Positions 1 through 9,199 are shown, counted from the stretch's first letter. The stretch is DNA of 37,358 nucleotides from Hyphomicrobium_A sp964620915 (GCA_964620915.1 CAZUKP010000031.1:1-37358), one strand, 5' to 3'. Notes: generated by a model not told the origin, from the letters alone. Program-made: numbers and translations.

Positions 1-1126
1 CCAGCTCGAACACCTCGTCGTAGGGGACATTCGCTTCCGCCAACAGCACGTTCATGTGACCGGGCATACGACCAGCAACGGGGTGGATGGCGTATTTCAC
101 ATCGACCCCCAGCTCCTTGAGCGCATCACCCATCTCACGCAGCGCATGCTGGGCTTGCGCCACCGCCATGCCGTAGCCGGGCACGATAATCACCGAACTC
201 GCATTCTGCATCACGTAGGCGGCGTCTTCCGCCGAGCCGAGCTTGACGGGCTTTTGCTCACCATCGCCGCTCGGCCCTGCAACCTCACCACCGAAGCCGC
301 CGAGGATCACCGAGATGAAGGAGCGATTCATCCCCTTGCACATGATGTAAGAGAGGATTGCACCCGACGAGCCAACCAGAGCGCCAGTAATGATCAAGGC
401 AATGTTCGACAGCGTGAAGCCGATGCCTGCGGCTGCCCAACCCGAATAGGAGTTGAGCATCGAGACCACCACCGGCATATCGGCGCCACCGATCGGAATG
501 ATGATCAGTATCCCAAACACCATGGCCGCAATGACGATGGCCCAGAACAGTGCGTCGTCGCCGCCCGACAGGCAGAACGTATAGATGAGCCAAACGGTGA
601 GCGCGGCCAGCGCGAGATTGACGAGGTGGCGCAACGGCAAAATGATTGGCTTGCCCGACATGCGCCCCGACAGCTTCGCGAATGCGATCACCGAACCCGT
701 GAACGTGATGGCACCGATCGCGACGCCGAGCGACATCTCGATTAGGCTGGCAAAGTTGACGTCGCCACGCGTTCCGATCCCGAAGGAGTCGGGTGCATAA
801 AGCGCGGACGCCGCCACAAACACCGCCGCTAATCCTACGAGCGAGTGGAAGGCAGCAACGAGTTCGGGCATCGCGGTCATCGGAATGCGGCGCGCGGTCA
901 CCGCGCCGATAAGACCGCCGACTGCCAGGCCGCCGCCCAGCAGATACCAAGTGATGCCGAATTGCGGTGTCGCAATGGCGAGCGTCGTGCCCATCGCAAT
1001 CGCCATGCCCAGCATGCCGTAAAAATTGCCGCGCCGCGACGAAGCCGGACTCGACAGGCCCCTCAATGCCAAAATGAACAGCACGCCCGAGGCGAGATAG
1101 AGTAGAGCAACAAGATTAGCCGACAT
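1..1126 (-). CDS. pntB: NAD(P) transhydrogenase subunit beta, 3' end outside window
   Basis: Membrane and NADP(H)-binding subunit of the proton-translocating transhydrogenase, which uses the proton gradient to drive hydride transfer from NADH to NADP+. The reading frame is open from an ATG at 1126 to the left edge (375 residues; the family has about 460), so the C-terminal part of the NADP domain is missing from the window. It starts MSANLVALLYLASGVLF, then shows successive hydrophobic helices to about residue 260. Next come the linker into the NADP domain and the nucleotide-binding segment IIVPGYGMAVAQAQHAL, with VKYAIHPVAGRMPGHMNVLL after it. A G-rich Shine-Dalgarno stretch sits 7-8 nt before this ATG; an in-frame ATG six bases upstream has no room for one. 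Third gene of the pnt cluster, 33 nt after pntAB. Identification is secure. Confidence 0.95.
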   Translation of the reverse strand, partial: MSANLVALLYLASGVLFILALRGLSSPASSRRGNFYGMLGMAIAMGTTLAIATPQFGITWYLLGGGLAVGGLIGAVTARRIPMTAMPELVAAFHSLVGLAAVFVAASALYAPDSFGIGTRGDVNFASLIEMSLGVAIGAITFTGSVIAFAKLSGRMSGKPIILPLRHLVNLALAALTVWLIYTFCLSGGDDALFWAIVIAAMVFGILIIIPIGGADMPVVVSMLNSYSGWAAAGIGFTLSNIALIITGALVGSSGAILSYIMCKGMNRSFISVILGGFGGEVAGPSGDGEQKPVKLGSAEDAAYVMQNASSVIIVPGYGMAVAQAQHALREMGDALKELGVDVKYAIHPVAGRMPGHMNVLLAEANVPYDEVFEL

Positions 1127-1159
1127 GGGCATGCCCCCCGAGGGCAATCACGTGCGTTG

Positions 1160-1576
1160 TCACCGCTTGTCACCCTTTTTTTTGTACATGGAGAGCATGC
1201 GTTGGGTGACGAGGAAGCCACCGAAGATGTTCACCGCAGCCATCACGAGCGCCAGAAGCCCGAAGATCTTGGACGCCATGTTGCCGTCAAACGTGGTGAA
1301 GCTTTCAGTGCCGCCGTGCTCGACCGCCACCGCGAGCAACGCACCGACAACGATCACCGATGAAATTGCGTTCGTGACCGACATCAGTGGCGTATGCAGC
1401 GCCGGCGTCACGCTCCAAACGACGTAGTAGCCGACGAAGATCGCCATGGCGAAAACCATGAGCTCGTAGACAACGGGGTCGATGGTTCCGCCGATACCGC
1501 CTGCCGCCGATGCGGAAACAGCGGTCGTGAGCAGTACGATCGCAGCGAAAGCCGTTCTTGTGAGCGCAGTCTTCAT
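1160..1576 (-). CDS. pntAB: NAD(P) transhydrogenase subunit alpha, membrane part
   Basis: Short membrane subunit (138 aa) that corresponds to the transmembrane C-terminal part of the E. coli PntA chain; many alphaproteobacteria encode it separately. The N-terminus (MKTALTRTAFAAIVLL, ending SASA) looks like a signal or first helix. It is followed by three strongly hydrophobic segments: the first around VYELMVFAMAIFVGYYVVW, then NAISSVIVVGALLAVAV, then IFGLLALVMAAVNIFGGFLV. The chain ends in a basic tail (MYKKKGDKR). The family motif TPLMSVTNAISS is intact. Its start codon overlaps the stop of pntAA by four bases (ATGA), so translation is probably coupled. It forms the proton channel together with PntB. 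Confidence 0.95.
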   Translation of the reverse strand: MKTALTRTAFAAIVLLTTAVSASAAGGIGGTIDPVVYELMVFAMAIFVGYYVVWSVTPALHTPLMSVTNAISSVIVVGALLAVAVEHGGTESFTTFDGNMASKIFGLLALVMAAVNIFGGFLVTQRMLSMYKKKGDKR

Positions 1577-2718
1577 GAGGCAGCTCCCTCAGATTGCATG
1601 CTCGGATGGACGAGCTTGCCATCCTTGGCAACAAGCGTGCCCTTCACGATCTCATCGTCCCAATCGATTTTCATGACCTTCTCCGTCGAATCGATCAGCG
1701 GCTGGAGGAAGGCCAAAAGGTTCTTGGCGTATAGGCTCGATGCATTGACCGGGATCTCGCCGGCCAGATTGAGCGGCCCGTTGATGCGCACGCCGTTGTG
1801 GTCGATGATCTTGCCAGGCTCGGTCAGCTCGCAGTTGCCGCCGCGCTCGGCTGCCAAGTCGACGATGATGGCGCCAGGTTTCATGCTCTCGACCATCGCC
1901 TTGGAGATGAGCTTGGGCGCCGGCCGGCCCGGAATAAGGGCGGTCGTGATGACGATGTCCTGGTTTTTGACATGCGAGGCAACAAGCTCAGCCTGCTTGG
2001 CTTGATACTCATCCGACATGGGCTTGGCATAACCGGCGGCTGTCTGAGCTTGCTTGAACTCCTCGTCCTCAACCGCGATGAACTTGGCCCCAAGGGAGGC
2101 AACCTGCTCCTTGGCGGCGGGCCGCACGTCGGTTGCCGTCACCTGCGCACCGAGCCGGCGTGCCGTGGCGATCGCCTGCAGGCCGGCAACGCCGGCACCC
2201 ATGATGAAGACTTTCGCCGCGGGCACCGTTCCTGCCGCCGTCATCATCATTGGCATGGCCTGCTCAAACAGTGCTGCTGCATCGACGACAGCTTTGTATC
2301 CGGCCAGATTCGCCTGGCTGGACAACACGTCCATCGACTGCGCCCGCGTGATGCGGGGCATGAACTCCATGGAAAAAAGCGCTGCATTGGTTGCGGCAAG
2401 CGCTTCCAATCCCTGCCGGTCTCCGAAGGGGTCAAGCATAGCAGCGACCATGCCGCCGGACTTCAAGCCCTGAAGCTCATCCGGATTCGGTCGGCGCACC
2501 CGCAAGAGAATGTCAGCGTCCCGCACTGCATCCGCCGCTGTCGGCACGATCTGGGCGCCCTGGGCTTTGAGCGCGTCGTCGGAGAAGCGAGAACGCGAGC
2601 CCGCGCCCGCCTCAACCCGCACCTGGCACCCAAGTGCGGTGAGTTTCTTGACCGTCTCAGGCGAGACCGCGACACGCGGCTCGTCTGTCCCCTCAGCCGT
2701 GACAGCTATGGTGACCAT
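1573..2718 (-). CDS. pntAA: NAD(P) transhydrogenase subunit alpha, NAD-binding part
   Basis: Soluble NAD(H)-binding domain I of the transhydrogenase (381 aa, normal length for the split form). It has the alanine dehydrogenase/PNT fold: an N-terminal lobe from MVTIAVTAEGTDEPRVAVSP, the segment LSSQANLAGYKAVVDAA around 132-148, the dinucleotide-binding glycine motif GAGVAG at 174-179 in a Rossmann fold (VFIMGAGVAGLQAIATARRL), and the C-terminal LAAERGGNCELTEPGK region. The ATG at 2718 has GGAAG six bases upstream. It overlaps pntAB by four bases. The subunit supplies the hydride donor site facing the NADP domain of PntB. Identification is secure. Confidence 0.96.
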   Translation of the reverse strand: MVTIAVTAEGTDEPRVAVSPETVKKLTALGCQVRVEAGAGSRSRFSDDALKAQGAQIVPTAADAVRDADILLRVRRPNPDELQGLKSGGMVAAMLDPFGDRQGLEALAATNAALFSMEFMPRITRAQSMDVLSSQANLAGYKAVVDAAALFEQAMPMMMTAAGTVPAAKVFIMGAGVAGLQAIATARRLGAQVTATDVRPAAKEQVASLGAKFIAVEDEEFKQAQTAAGYAKPMSDEYQAKQAELVASHVKNQDIVITTALIPGRPAPKLISKAMVESMKPGAIIVDLAAERGGNCELTEPGKIIDHNGVRINGPLNLAGEIPVNASSLYAKNLLAFLQPLIDSTEKVMKIDWDDEIVKGTLVAKDGKLVHPSMQSEGAAS

Positions 2719-2821
2719 GGGCGCTTCCGATTTTGCGGAAAGATTTAACCCCCAGCTGGCACCTGCGCCTATGCATGCGTCGTCAAAAGAAGAAGGCGAA
2801 GGCTCGCTGCGGTGCTCCCCG

Positions 2822-2965
2822 TCAGACTAAGAAGTAGGCCATTCCGAGCAAGAGCACGACAAGAAAGCCGATACCCCACTTGATGAATGACAAGAACAGA
2901 AGATAGGTGCGCTGATGCTCGACGTAGTCCATGTCTGGATGTCCGCCTTCAAGTTCGAGTGCCAC
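2822..2965 (-). CDS. aa3-type cytochrome c oxidase subunit IV (small membrane subunit)
   Basis: A 47-residue single-helix protein of the bacterial aa3 oxidase subunit IV family (COX4_pro_2). The family core is plain: HPDMDYVEHQRTY, then LFLSFIKW and one transmembrane helix (GIGFLVVLLLGMAYFLV) to the C-terminus. The open frame continues upstream to 3058, but the GTG at 2965 is the likely start: GGGAGGG lies about six bases before it, and the resulting protein begins directly before the conserved core. The gene is 103 bp upstream of pntAA on the same strand, so it probably shares that transcript. No other oxidase subunits are in the window. The subunit is accessory and not needed for catalysis in known enzymes of this class. 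Confidence 0.8.
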   Translation of the reverse strand: MALELEGGHPDMDYVEHQRTYLLFLSFIKWGIGFLVVLLLGMAYFLV

Positions 2966-3213
2966 GTTTACCCTCCCAGGTTTCTCGATCACCTGAGACT
3001 TCTGGTACCTCAACACCCCTGCCGTCGCAAGCCGGACGGCAGTGGGGGACGTAGACACGCTGCCGGATATTCGGCTGGCAGCCTATTGGCGCCGCCCTTG
3101 GACGATGCTCGGCAGCAAATCTTTAGAGTATTGGGTTAAGACCTTGGAACAGTTACTGATATTGAAATAACTCGCGAGAATTCTGGTTCGCAAAAAGTCC
3201 TGCCAATACGGCC

Positions 3214-4488
3214 ATGGATACCTTTGAACTCATACAGCGCATGGGCGTCGCGCTCGCCATCGGGCTCATCATCGGAATTGAGCGGGGATGGAAACAGCGG
3301 GCAGAGGCCGAGGGCGACCGCGCCGCGGGCATGAGAACTCACGCGCTTGCCGGTTTGCTCGGCGGCGCATGGGGTGCGGTCGCGCGCAGCACTGGAGAGT
3401 GGGGAATGATCGCGCTCGGCCTTGCGTTCGCGGCTTTCGTCGCGGTGATTGTCGTCTTCCGCCTGCGCGAGATCGAACACGAGAAGACCTACGGCGCCAC
3501 GACCGTCGTCGCGGCCATGATGGCATTTGCACTGGGAGCGTTGGCAGTCGTCGGCGACCAGCGCGTGGCCGTTGCGGCCGCTGTCGCTGCGACGATGCTC
3601 CTGGCGCTGAAGGTCGCGCTGCATTCCTGGTTGCGAAAGCTAACCTGGGAGGAACTGCGTGCTGGCCTGATCCTGCTCGCCATGACCGTAATCCTTCTCC
3701 CAATTCTTCCCGATCGTGACATCAGCGTTTGGTTTCCGGTCAATCCGCGCGAGATCTGGCTGCTCACAATCTTAATCGCAGCTTTGTCGTTCGCGGGCTA
3801 CGTCGCCATTCGCATTGCTGGGCCCCAATTGGGAATTCTTCTGTCGGGACTCGCGGGTGGGCTTGTTTCTTCTACCGCCGTCACGCTTAACATGGCGCGG
3901 CTTTCCAAAGAGCATGGGGATCGCACGAGACTTTTTGCGGCAGCAATCATTCTTGCGAGCGCCGTCATGATGGTGCGCGCAATGTTTCTCATTGGGATTG
4001 TCAATGCCGCAGTGTTGCCTGTCATTGCCGCCCCGCTCATTCTGGCGGTCCTTGCTCAGGTCTGCATGGCCGGGGTGCTCGGCAACTGGGCCCGCAACGA
4101 TGGACCAGTGGACCAACCGCTGGAGCTCAAGAACCCGTTCGATCTGTTGGTCGTTCTTGAATTCGGAGCCTTGCTCACGCTCGTCATGCTGTTGAGCAAG
4201 ATGCTGGCGGCCAAGGCCGGGTCAGCGGGCGCCTATGCGCTTGCGGCCGTTTCGGGCATCGTCGACGTGGATGCGATCAGCCTTTCGCTGGCACGGCTCG
4301 CCCCTGAAGGACTTAGTGTTGAGACCGCAGGCTATGCGGTCCTGATTGCCGTCAGCGCCAACAGTTTGACGAAGGTCGTGCTGGGCTGGACCACCGGTGG
4401 CCGCTCGCTTGGTAAACTCTTGTCCCTGGCGCTCGCTGGGGCTTTCGCTGCGGGCGCCATCGGCCTCCTCGTAACACTCGGGCTCTAG
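3214..4488 (+). CDS. MgtC/SapB family membrane protein with DUF4010 domain
   Basis: Polytopic inner-membrane protein (424 aa). The N-terminal part (about 1-140) is MgtC-like. It has GLIIGIERGW near residue 20, the usual Arg-rich turn followed by GMRTHALAGLLGG, and four hydrophobic helices. The C-terminal part (about 180-420) matches DUF4010, with SGLAGGLVSSTAVTLNMARL and SGIVDVDAISLSLARLA. The same two-part layout is common in Proteobacteria. Its substrate is unknown; MgtC-like domains are linked to magnesium homeostasis and membrane energetics, which is family knowledge only. It is divergent from the pnt cluster with about 250 bp between, and no clear Shine-Dalgarno precedes the ATG. Nothing adjacent points to a metal response. 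Confidence 0.85.
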   Translation: MDTFELIQRMGVALAIGLIIGIERGWKQRAEAEGDRAAGMRTHALAGLLGGAWGAVARSTGEWGMIALGLAFAAFVAVIVVFRLREIEHEKTYGATTVVAAMMAFALGALAVVGDQRVAVAAAVAATMLLALKVALHSWLRKLTWEELRAGLILLAMTVILLPILPDRDISVWFPVNPREIWLLTILIAALSFAGYVAIRIAGPQLGILLSGLAGGLVSSTAVTLNMARLSKEHGDRTRLFAAAIILASAVMMVRAMFLIGIVNAAVLPVIAAPLILAVLAQVCMAGVLGNWARNDGPVDQPLELKNPFDLLVVLEFGALLTLVMLLSKMLAAKAGSAGAYALAAVSGIVDVDAISLSLARLAPEGLSVETAGYAVLIAVSANSLTKVVLGWTTGGRSLGKLLSLALAGAFAAGAIGLLVTLGL

Positions 4489-4626
4489 GGCAGTAAAACC
4501 GGGCCGAAAACCTCTCCATCGTTGAGATTAAGGTTTGCGATTCATCCGTACCGGGATAGGATTTTGTCCAGCTAGACGAGCGGATGGGAAAGTAAGGCGT
4601 ACCGTCATCAAATTGCGGAGAGCACT

Positions 4627-5076
4627 ATGTCCAGACTACGTCTCGTCATCGCCGCAGCAGCCCTTGTCGCATTGGCCGCGTTTACCTCGTCTGCATTTGC
4701 CGGCCCGAGGGACAATGGCTACGGAGGCGCACGCGGCTACGGTGGTCCGCTCGGCGTTGGTCCCACGTTCGGTGCGAAGGATAACTACGGATACGGCACC
4801 ACCCCTCAGCGTAAGAAGCGAACCTATAAGGCGAAGACGAAGCCCACGTCTCGCAGCTCCAAGAAATCCAGCACGGCCAAGGCCGCGCCTAAAGAATCCG
4901 AAAGCAAAAACGAGCACTCGACCATCTCCGGGCGCTCAAGCGAAGCCGATGGAAAAAAGACCGCGAACGCTGCGGACGATACTGAGATCCGCGACGAGAC
5001 ACCGGTCGCCAAGAAAGTCGGCTGCAAGAAGTACTTCGCCGCCGCCGACCAGACAATTACGGTGCCTTGCGAATAG
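4627..5076 (+). CDS. small exported lysine/serine-rich protein, unknown function
   Basis: Hypothetical protein of 149 aa with a clear Sec signal peptide (MSRLRLVIAAAALVALAAF, cleavage near AFA-GP, about residue 25). The mature part opens with a Gly/Tyr-rich stretch (DNGYGGARGYGGPLGVG). A Lys/Ser/Thr-rich low-complexity middle follows (about 60-110, for example KTKPTSRSSKKSSTAKA), then a short C-terminal piece with two cysteines (VGCKKYFAAADQTITVPCE) that could form a disulphide in the periplasm. GGAGAG sits four bases before the ATG. The C-terminal CKKYF...VPCE ending looks conserved rather than random, but I do not recognise a named family. It is convergent with the cytochrome c gene. Confidence 0.6.
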   Translation: MSRLRLVIAAAALVALAAFTSSAFAGPRDNGYGGARGYGGPLGVGPTFGAKDNYGYGTTPQRKKRTYKAKTKPTSRSSKKSSTAKAAPKESESKNEHSTISGRSSEADGKKTANAADDTEIRDETPVAKKVGCKKYFAAADQTITVPCE

Positions 5077-5152
5077 AGTACTACTGCCGGACACCGAGTG
5101 GATGACTTGTCAGCCGCGCAGTGACCGTGCCGATACGCGTCACGGCTTTCAC

Positions 5153-5482
5153 TCAGCGCTTTTCACGCAACGAAATGATGAAGGCGGCTAGTGCGAACCT
5201 TTCGTCTTGCGTCAGATTGTGGTTCGGCATTATCGGCGGCACTGACTTGAGCCAAGCGACAATGCCTTCCAACGTCTGGCCGTGACGGTTGGCGACAGCC
5301 CGAAAGCCCGGAACGCCCATCGGCCCCTGCTTTTCGCCCTGTCCTTCATTGAGGTGGCATTGAGCGCACAGCACTTCTGCCAACTCACGACCCTTTTTAG
5401 CTTCATTCAGCGCCGCACACGGCAATGCCGCCAACATCAGCGCCAATGAGCCCAGTATGACGCGCATCAAAGGGCGCAGCAT
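5153..5482 (-). CDS. small periplasmic c-type cytochrome
   Basis: Class I cytochrome c of 109 aa. The signal peptide is MLRPLMRVILGSLALMLAAL. The haem-binding motif CAQCH is at 39-43, and the methionine ligand is probably M85 in the loop PPIMPNHNL. The C-terminal helix (RFALAAFIISL) is typical of the fold. The frame is open to an ATG at 5518, which would overlap the stop of the upstream kinase gene by one base. I prefer the ATG at 5482: GGCAGGAG lies eight bases before it and it places the signal peptide at the N-terminus. The tight spacing to the UbiB-type kinase suggests one transcript. An electron-carrier role is inferred; the partner is unknown. Confidence 0.85.
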   Translation of the reverse strand: MLRPLMRVILGSLALMLAALPCAALNEAKKGRELAEVLCAQCHLNEGQGEKQGPMGVPGFRAVANRHGQTLEGIVAWLKSVPPIMPNHNLTQDERFALAAFIISLREKR

Positions 5483-5517
5483 CACGTCCACTCCTGCCGA
5501 TCCGTTGTCGCTCAACA

Positions 5518-6885
5518 TTAATCGCTTTCACCCGGCAAGGGTACGCCTGCTGCAGTGAAGGCCGCGCGCTGACGTGCGCCGACCTCCTCAAGCTTGAAGC
5601 CTTCGATCGTCTCGTTGAAGAGACGGTGCCAGTTTTGGCGCGCATTAAGATGCAGAAAGACGCCACCAAGGCCAATCGCGGCCCGGTCCATGAACACAAA
5701 CTCGCGCGGCACTTTAACGGGTCCCTTCTCGCTTAGGCCCTTGTGAACGGTGAAAGCCTCGCGCCGGCCGTATTCGCCCGGTGTGGTGCCCTCGGAGATC
5801 GTCCGCTCGCGATCATCAAGCATTGGGCCGTAGATGAATTTGGCCCACACAGTGAGAATGTCGATCAACTCATTGGACAACCCCGCGAAGCCCCACGTCT
5901 CGTATGCGTGCACGACGAGATCGCGATTGTTGGTCAGAAGGCCGGTGTAGAGATCGATGACACCCTGCACGAATGGCACGTGGAACGTTCGAATACAGCC
6001 GTAGTCGAGCAGATTGATCCCGGCCGGCGCACCGTCGCGCTCAAAGACCGTGTAGTTTCCCAAGTGCGGGTCACCATGAATGACGCCGTAGTGGCTGAAT
6101 GGAAACCACCATGCGCGGAACATAGCCTGAGCGATGGCGTTGCGATCAGCTAAAGGCGCCGCCTTATAGTCCAAGAGCTTGCGTCCTTCGAGCCAAGTCA
6201 TCGTCAACAGACGCTTGGTCGAAAGATCGGTGACGATCTCAGGGACATTGATGCGCTCTTCGTCCGAAAAGATCGCGCCATAGAGCCGCGTGTGGCGGGC
6301 TTCCAGATCGTAGTCCAGCTCCTCGCGCAACCGTGCAGCAATCTCCTTCAAGATTTCGCTGGTCTCAATAGCCGGATTCATGCGCGCATGGATGGCAAAT
6401 ATCGCCTTGAGCTGTGTGAGATCTGCTTCAACGGCCGACTGCATATCGGGGTACTGCAGCTTGACGGCCAACTGCCGCCCATCAAGGCCGACCGCGCGGT
6501 GCACCTGCCCGAGGGAAGCGGATGCCGCCGCATTCGTGTCGAAGCTCTGAAAACGCTCAACCCAATCGGGACCGAGTTCGGCGGCCATGCGACGCTTCGC
6601 GAAGCCCGGCCCCATTGGCGGTGCGGCCGACTGCAGTTGCGCCAGCTCGCGGGCATATTCGGCCGGTAGCGCTTCAGGAATGGTCGAGAGCAGTTGCGCG
6701 ACCTTCATGAGCGGGCCTTTGAGACCGCCCAGCGCCGCAGCCAAATCGGCCGCCATGCGGTTATGATCCTGCTCCGCTCCGAAAAGACGTCCACCGGCTA
6801 GGCGTGCGGCAACCGCGCCGACATTGGTGCCAACGCGCATGTAGCGCGCTGCCCGCGCCGAAAAGCGGTTCTCCTCGTTTCCCAT
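5518..6885 (-). CDS. AarF/UbiB (ABC1/ADCK) family atypical kinase
   Basis: Member of the UbiB/ADCK3 protein-kinase-like family (455 aa), whose members support ubiquinone biosynthesis or lipid handling through an ATPase activity. Visible motifs in order: the family's KxGQ element appears as KVAQ at 61-64, the alanine-rich loop AAASASLGQVHRA at about 119-131, the ATP-site lysine K142 (AVKLQYP), the catalytic loop HGDPHLGN at 270-277, and the metal-binding aspartate in LLDYG at about 292-296. Unlike many UbiB proteins it has no obvious C-terminal transmembrane pair. It lies directly before a cytochrome c gene. The Q-to-quinone link is family knowledge; the substrate here is not shown. Confidence 0.88.
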   Translation of the reverse strand: MGNEENRFSARAARYMRVGTNVGAVAARLAGGRLFGAEQDHNRMAADLAAALGGLKGPLMKVAQLLSTIPEALPAEYARELAQLQSAAPPMGPGFAKRRMAAELGPDWVERFQSFDTNAAASASLGQVHRAVGLDGRQLAVKLQYPDMQSAVEADLTQLKAIFAIHARMNPAIETSEILKEIAARLREELDYDLEARHTRLYGAIFSDEERINVPEIVTDLSTKRLLTMTWLEGRKLLDYKAAPLADRNAIAQAMFRAWWFPFSHYGVIHGDPHLGNYTVFERDGAPAGINLLDYGCIRTFHVPFVQGVIDLYTGLLTNNRDLVVHAYETWGFAGLSNELIDILTVWAKFIYGPMLDDRERTISEGTTPGEYGRREAFTVHKGLSEKGPVKVPREFVFMDRAAIGLGGVFLHLNARQNWHRLFNETIEGFKLEEVGARQRAAFTAAGVPLPGESD

Positions 6886-7080
6886 TTACGTTTCTATGCT
6901 GCTCCCTCACGCCGGGATTGGTCACCGGTGATATCATAGCTCGGCGAACCAATCACAAGCGCGAGACGTCCGCACTTCCGAGCCTTTGCGCATGTGAAGT
7001 TTCGGAGACTGGTCAGGAGTGAAATGCGCGCCGATCTCATTGAATCGAATAGGCTGAGCAAGCTCACATTGAGCCCGCGC

Positions 7081-8994
7081 CTAGACCGCGACTTGCGTGC
7101 CGACCTCTACCACGCGGTCGGTTGGAATATGGAAGTAGGTCGTCGCGTCCTGGGCGCTTCGCGCCAATGCGATAAAGAGATGCTCTTGCCAGGCTGGCAT
7201 CTCCGACTTTGGCGTCGGTCGAATATTGCGGCGCGACAAGAAGAATGAGGTCGCAGCCATATCCACTTTTAGGTCCTTGCGCCGGCACTGCTCCAATATC
7301 TTCGGCACGCTCGGCGTCTCCATGAAGCCATACCGCGCAATCACGCGACTGAAAGTGGCACTCACCTTCTCCACGCTGACGCGCTCGTAACGCGGAACGC
7401 GCGGCACGTCCTCGGTATGTATCGACAGGATGATGTTGCGCTCGTGCAGGATGCGGTTGTGCTTCAGGTTGTGCATAAGCGCGGTCGGAGCGGCTGTGGG
7501 ATCGGCCGTGAAAAAGACGGCCGTACCCGACACACGCTGCGGCGGCTTAGCCTCCAGCCTGCGCAGAAGCCAATCGAGATCCGCCTCGCCCTTGCGGGTT
7601 AGCTTGGCAAGAAGGTTTGCGCCGCGCACCCACGTCGCCATGACAAGAGCGATGATGCCGGCCATCAACAGCGTAACCCAGGCACCTTCCAGTATCTTGA
7701 GAATGTTGGCCGCAAAGAACGCCTGCTCCAACAGCAGAAGCGGTACAATCACAAGTACAACCTTCCAAAGCTTCCAGCCCCACATCTTCCAAATCACGAA
7801 AAATGCAATCAGCGACTCGATTACCATCTGCGCCGTTATGGCGACACCGTATGCCGAAGCAAGGTTTCCTGAGTTCTGAAAAAGCACAACGATCAACAGG
7901 ACGGCACAAAGCATCATCCAGTTGACGCGCGGCATATAGATCTGTCCGGCAATGCTTTCCGACGTGTGCAAAATGCCCAAGCGCGGCAGCAGACCTAACT
8001 GAATGGCTTGTCGCGTTACTGAAAACGCCCCCGTAATCACCGCCTGGCTTGCGACGATGGTTGCCACCGTTGCTAGGAGGACCATCGGCACCAAGGCCCA
8101 GTCGGGGTAGAGGAGATAGAAGGTGTTCTCGAGTGCTTCTGGGTACTGGAGAATGAGAGCTCCCTGCCCGAAGTAGTTCAGCACAAGAGCCGGAAGGACG
8201 AAGAAGAGCCAGGCAGTCTGAATTGGCTTGCGACCAAAGTGACCGAGATCGGCGTAGAGCGCCTCAGCACCTGTTACGGCAAGGAACACCAAGCCGAGCA
8301 CCGTGAAGCCCAGGAGCCCGTGATTGAAGACGAACCGGACGCCGTACCATGGATTGATGGCCGTCAGTACCGCAGGATACTCAATGATGTGAGCGAGGCC
8401 ACCCGCCGCCAGGGCGGTGAACCAGACGACTGTTACGGGACCGAAGAGCGTGGCAACCTTGGCGGTGCCGCGCGACTGGGCTGAAAACAGCCCAATCAGA
8501 ATGACGACAGCAACGGGCACGACAACATCTTCGAAAGCCGGCGAGATAAGGCTGATGCCCTCCACGGCTGACACGACGGAGATGGCGGGCGTTATGATTG
8601 CATCGCCATAAAAGAACGATGCCCCCGCGATGCCTAGCCCCATGAGAACCGGCGTGCTCTTCTTGGCGACCGATTGAGCGAGCGCCATCAGCGCGAAGGT
8701 GCCACCCTCGCCTTCGTTGTCGGCGCGCAAGAGTATGAAAATGTACTTGAGCGTCACAACAAGCAGGAGCGCCCACAAGATAAGCGACAGCACGCCGAAC
8801 ACGACCTCGCGCCCAGCAAAGCTATCGCCCTTCGCGGCAAGAACGGCCTCGTTGAATGCATAAAGCGGACTTGTTCCGATGTCGCCGTAGACGACGCCGA
8901 TACATCCAAGTACGAGGGCAAAGTATTGTTTGCGGGTCGTCGCATCGTGCGCGCCGTGTCCGGCGTGCTTTGAACCCGCATGGGCTTGTGCCAC
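7081..8994 (-). CDS. kup: Kup-type low-affinity potassium uptake protein
   Basis: K+/H+ symporter of the KUP/HAK/KT family (637 aa, normal length). The signature GDIGTSPLYAF is at 37-47. About twelve hydrophobic helices extend to roughly residue 470, including GASFFYGDAIITPAISVVSA and LYADLGHFG. A soluble C-terminal domain of about 160 residues follows. Translation probably starts at the GTG at 8994, which has GAGG seven bases upstream. It stands alone, with about 200 bp on either side, and no potassium riboswitch or two-component system is visible nearby. The name is sound at family level; Hyphomicrobiales genomes often carry several copies, so the copy number is unknown. Confidence 0.95.
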   Translation of the reverse strand: MAQAHAGSKHAGHGAHDATTRKQYFALVLGCIGVVYGDIGTSPLYAFNEAVLAAKGDSFAGREVVFGVLSLILWALLLVVTLKYIFILLRADNEGEGGTFALMALAQSVAKKSTPVLMGLGIAGASFFYGDAIITPAISVVSAVEGISLISPAFEDVVVPVAVVILIGLFSAQSRGTAKVATLFGPVTVVWFTALAAGGLAHIIEYPAVLTAINPWYGVRFVFNHGLLGFTVLGLVFLAVTGAEALYADLGHFGRKPIQTAWLFFVLPALVLNYFGQGALILQYPEALENTFYLLYPDWALVPMVLLATVATIVASQAVITGAFSVTRQAIQLGLLPRLGILHTSESIAGQIYMPRVNWMMLCAVLLIVVLFQNSGNLASAYGVAITAQMVIESLIAFFVIWKMWGWKLWKVVLVIVPLLLLEQAFFAANILKILEGAWVTLLMAGIIALVMATWVRGANLLAKLTRKGEADLDWLLRRLEAKPPQRVSGTAVFFTADPTAAPTALMHNLKHNRILHERNIILSIHTEDVPRVPRYERVSVEKVSATFSRVIARYGFMETPSVPKILEQCRRKDLKVDMAATSFFLSRRNIRPTPKSEMPAWQEHLFIALARSAQDATTYFHIPTDRVVEVGTQVAV

Positions 8995-9199
8995 TTCGGC
9001 ACCTCAACGTTGAGCTAGCTGCACCGCAGCAATTAGCGCGAGCTTCCTAACCCCAAGGCTACCTCAGGGGAACCCCTTAAATTGGCAAGCCCTCAGGCTG
9101 ATTTCCTTGACAAGGCGAAAAGACACGGAGGCGGCGCCGCTTACGTGGCCGCCCCCGGCAAGGTGACGCAGATATGACAGCCTAGTTGTAGAGACGCTC

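Noticed and set aside
9130..9153. Hairpin GGCGGC/GCCGCC behind the M3 peptidase gene as terminator
   Set aside because: The nearest T-run on the minus strand is about nine bases away from the stem, so it is too weak to call.
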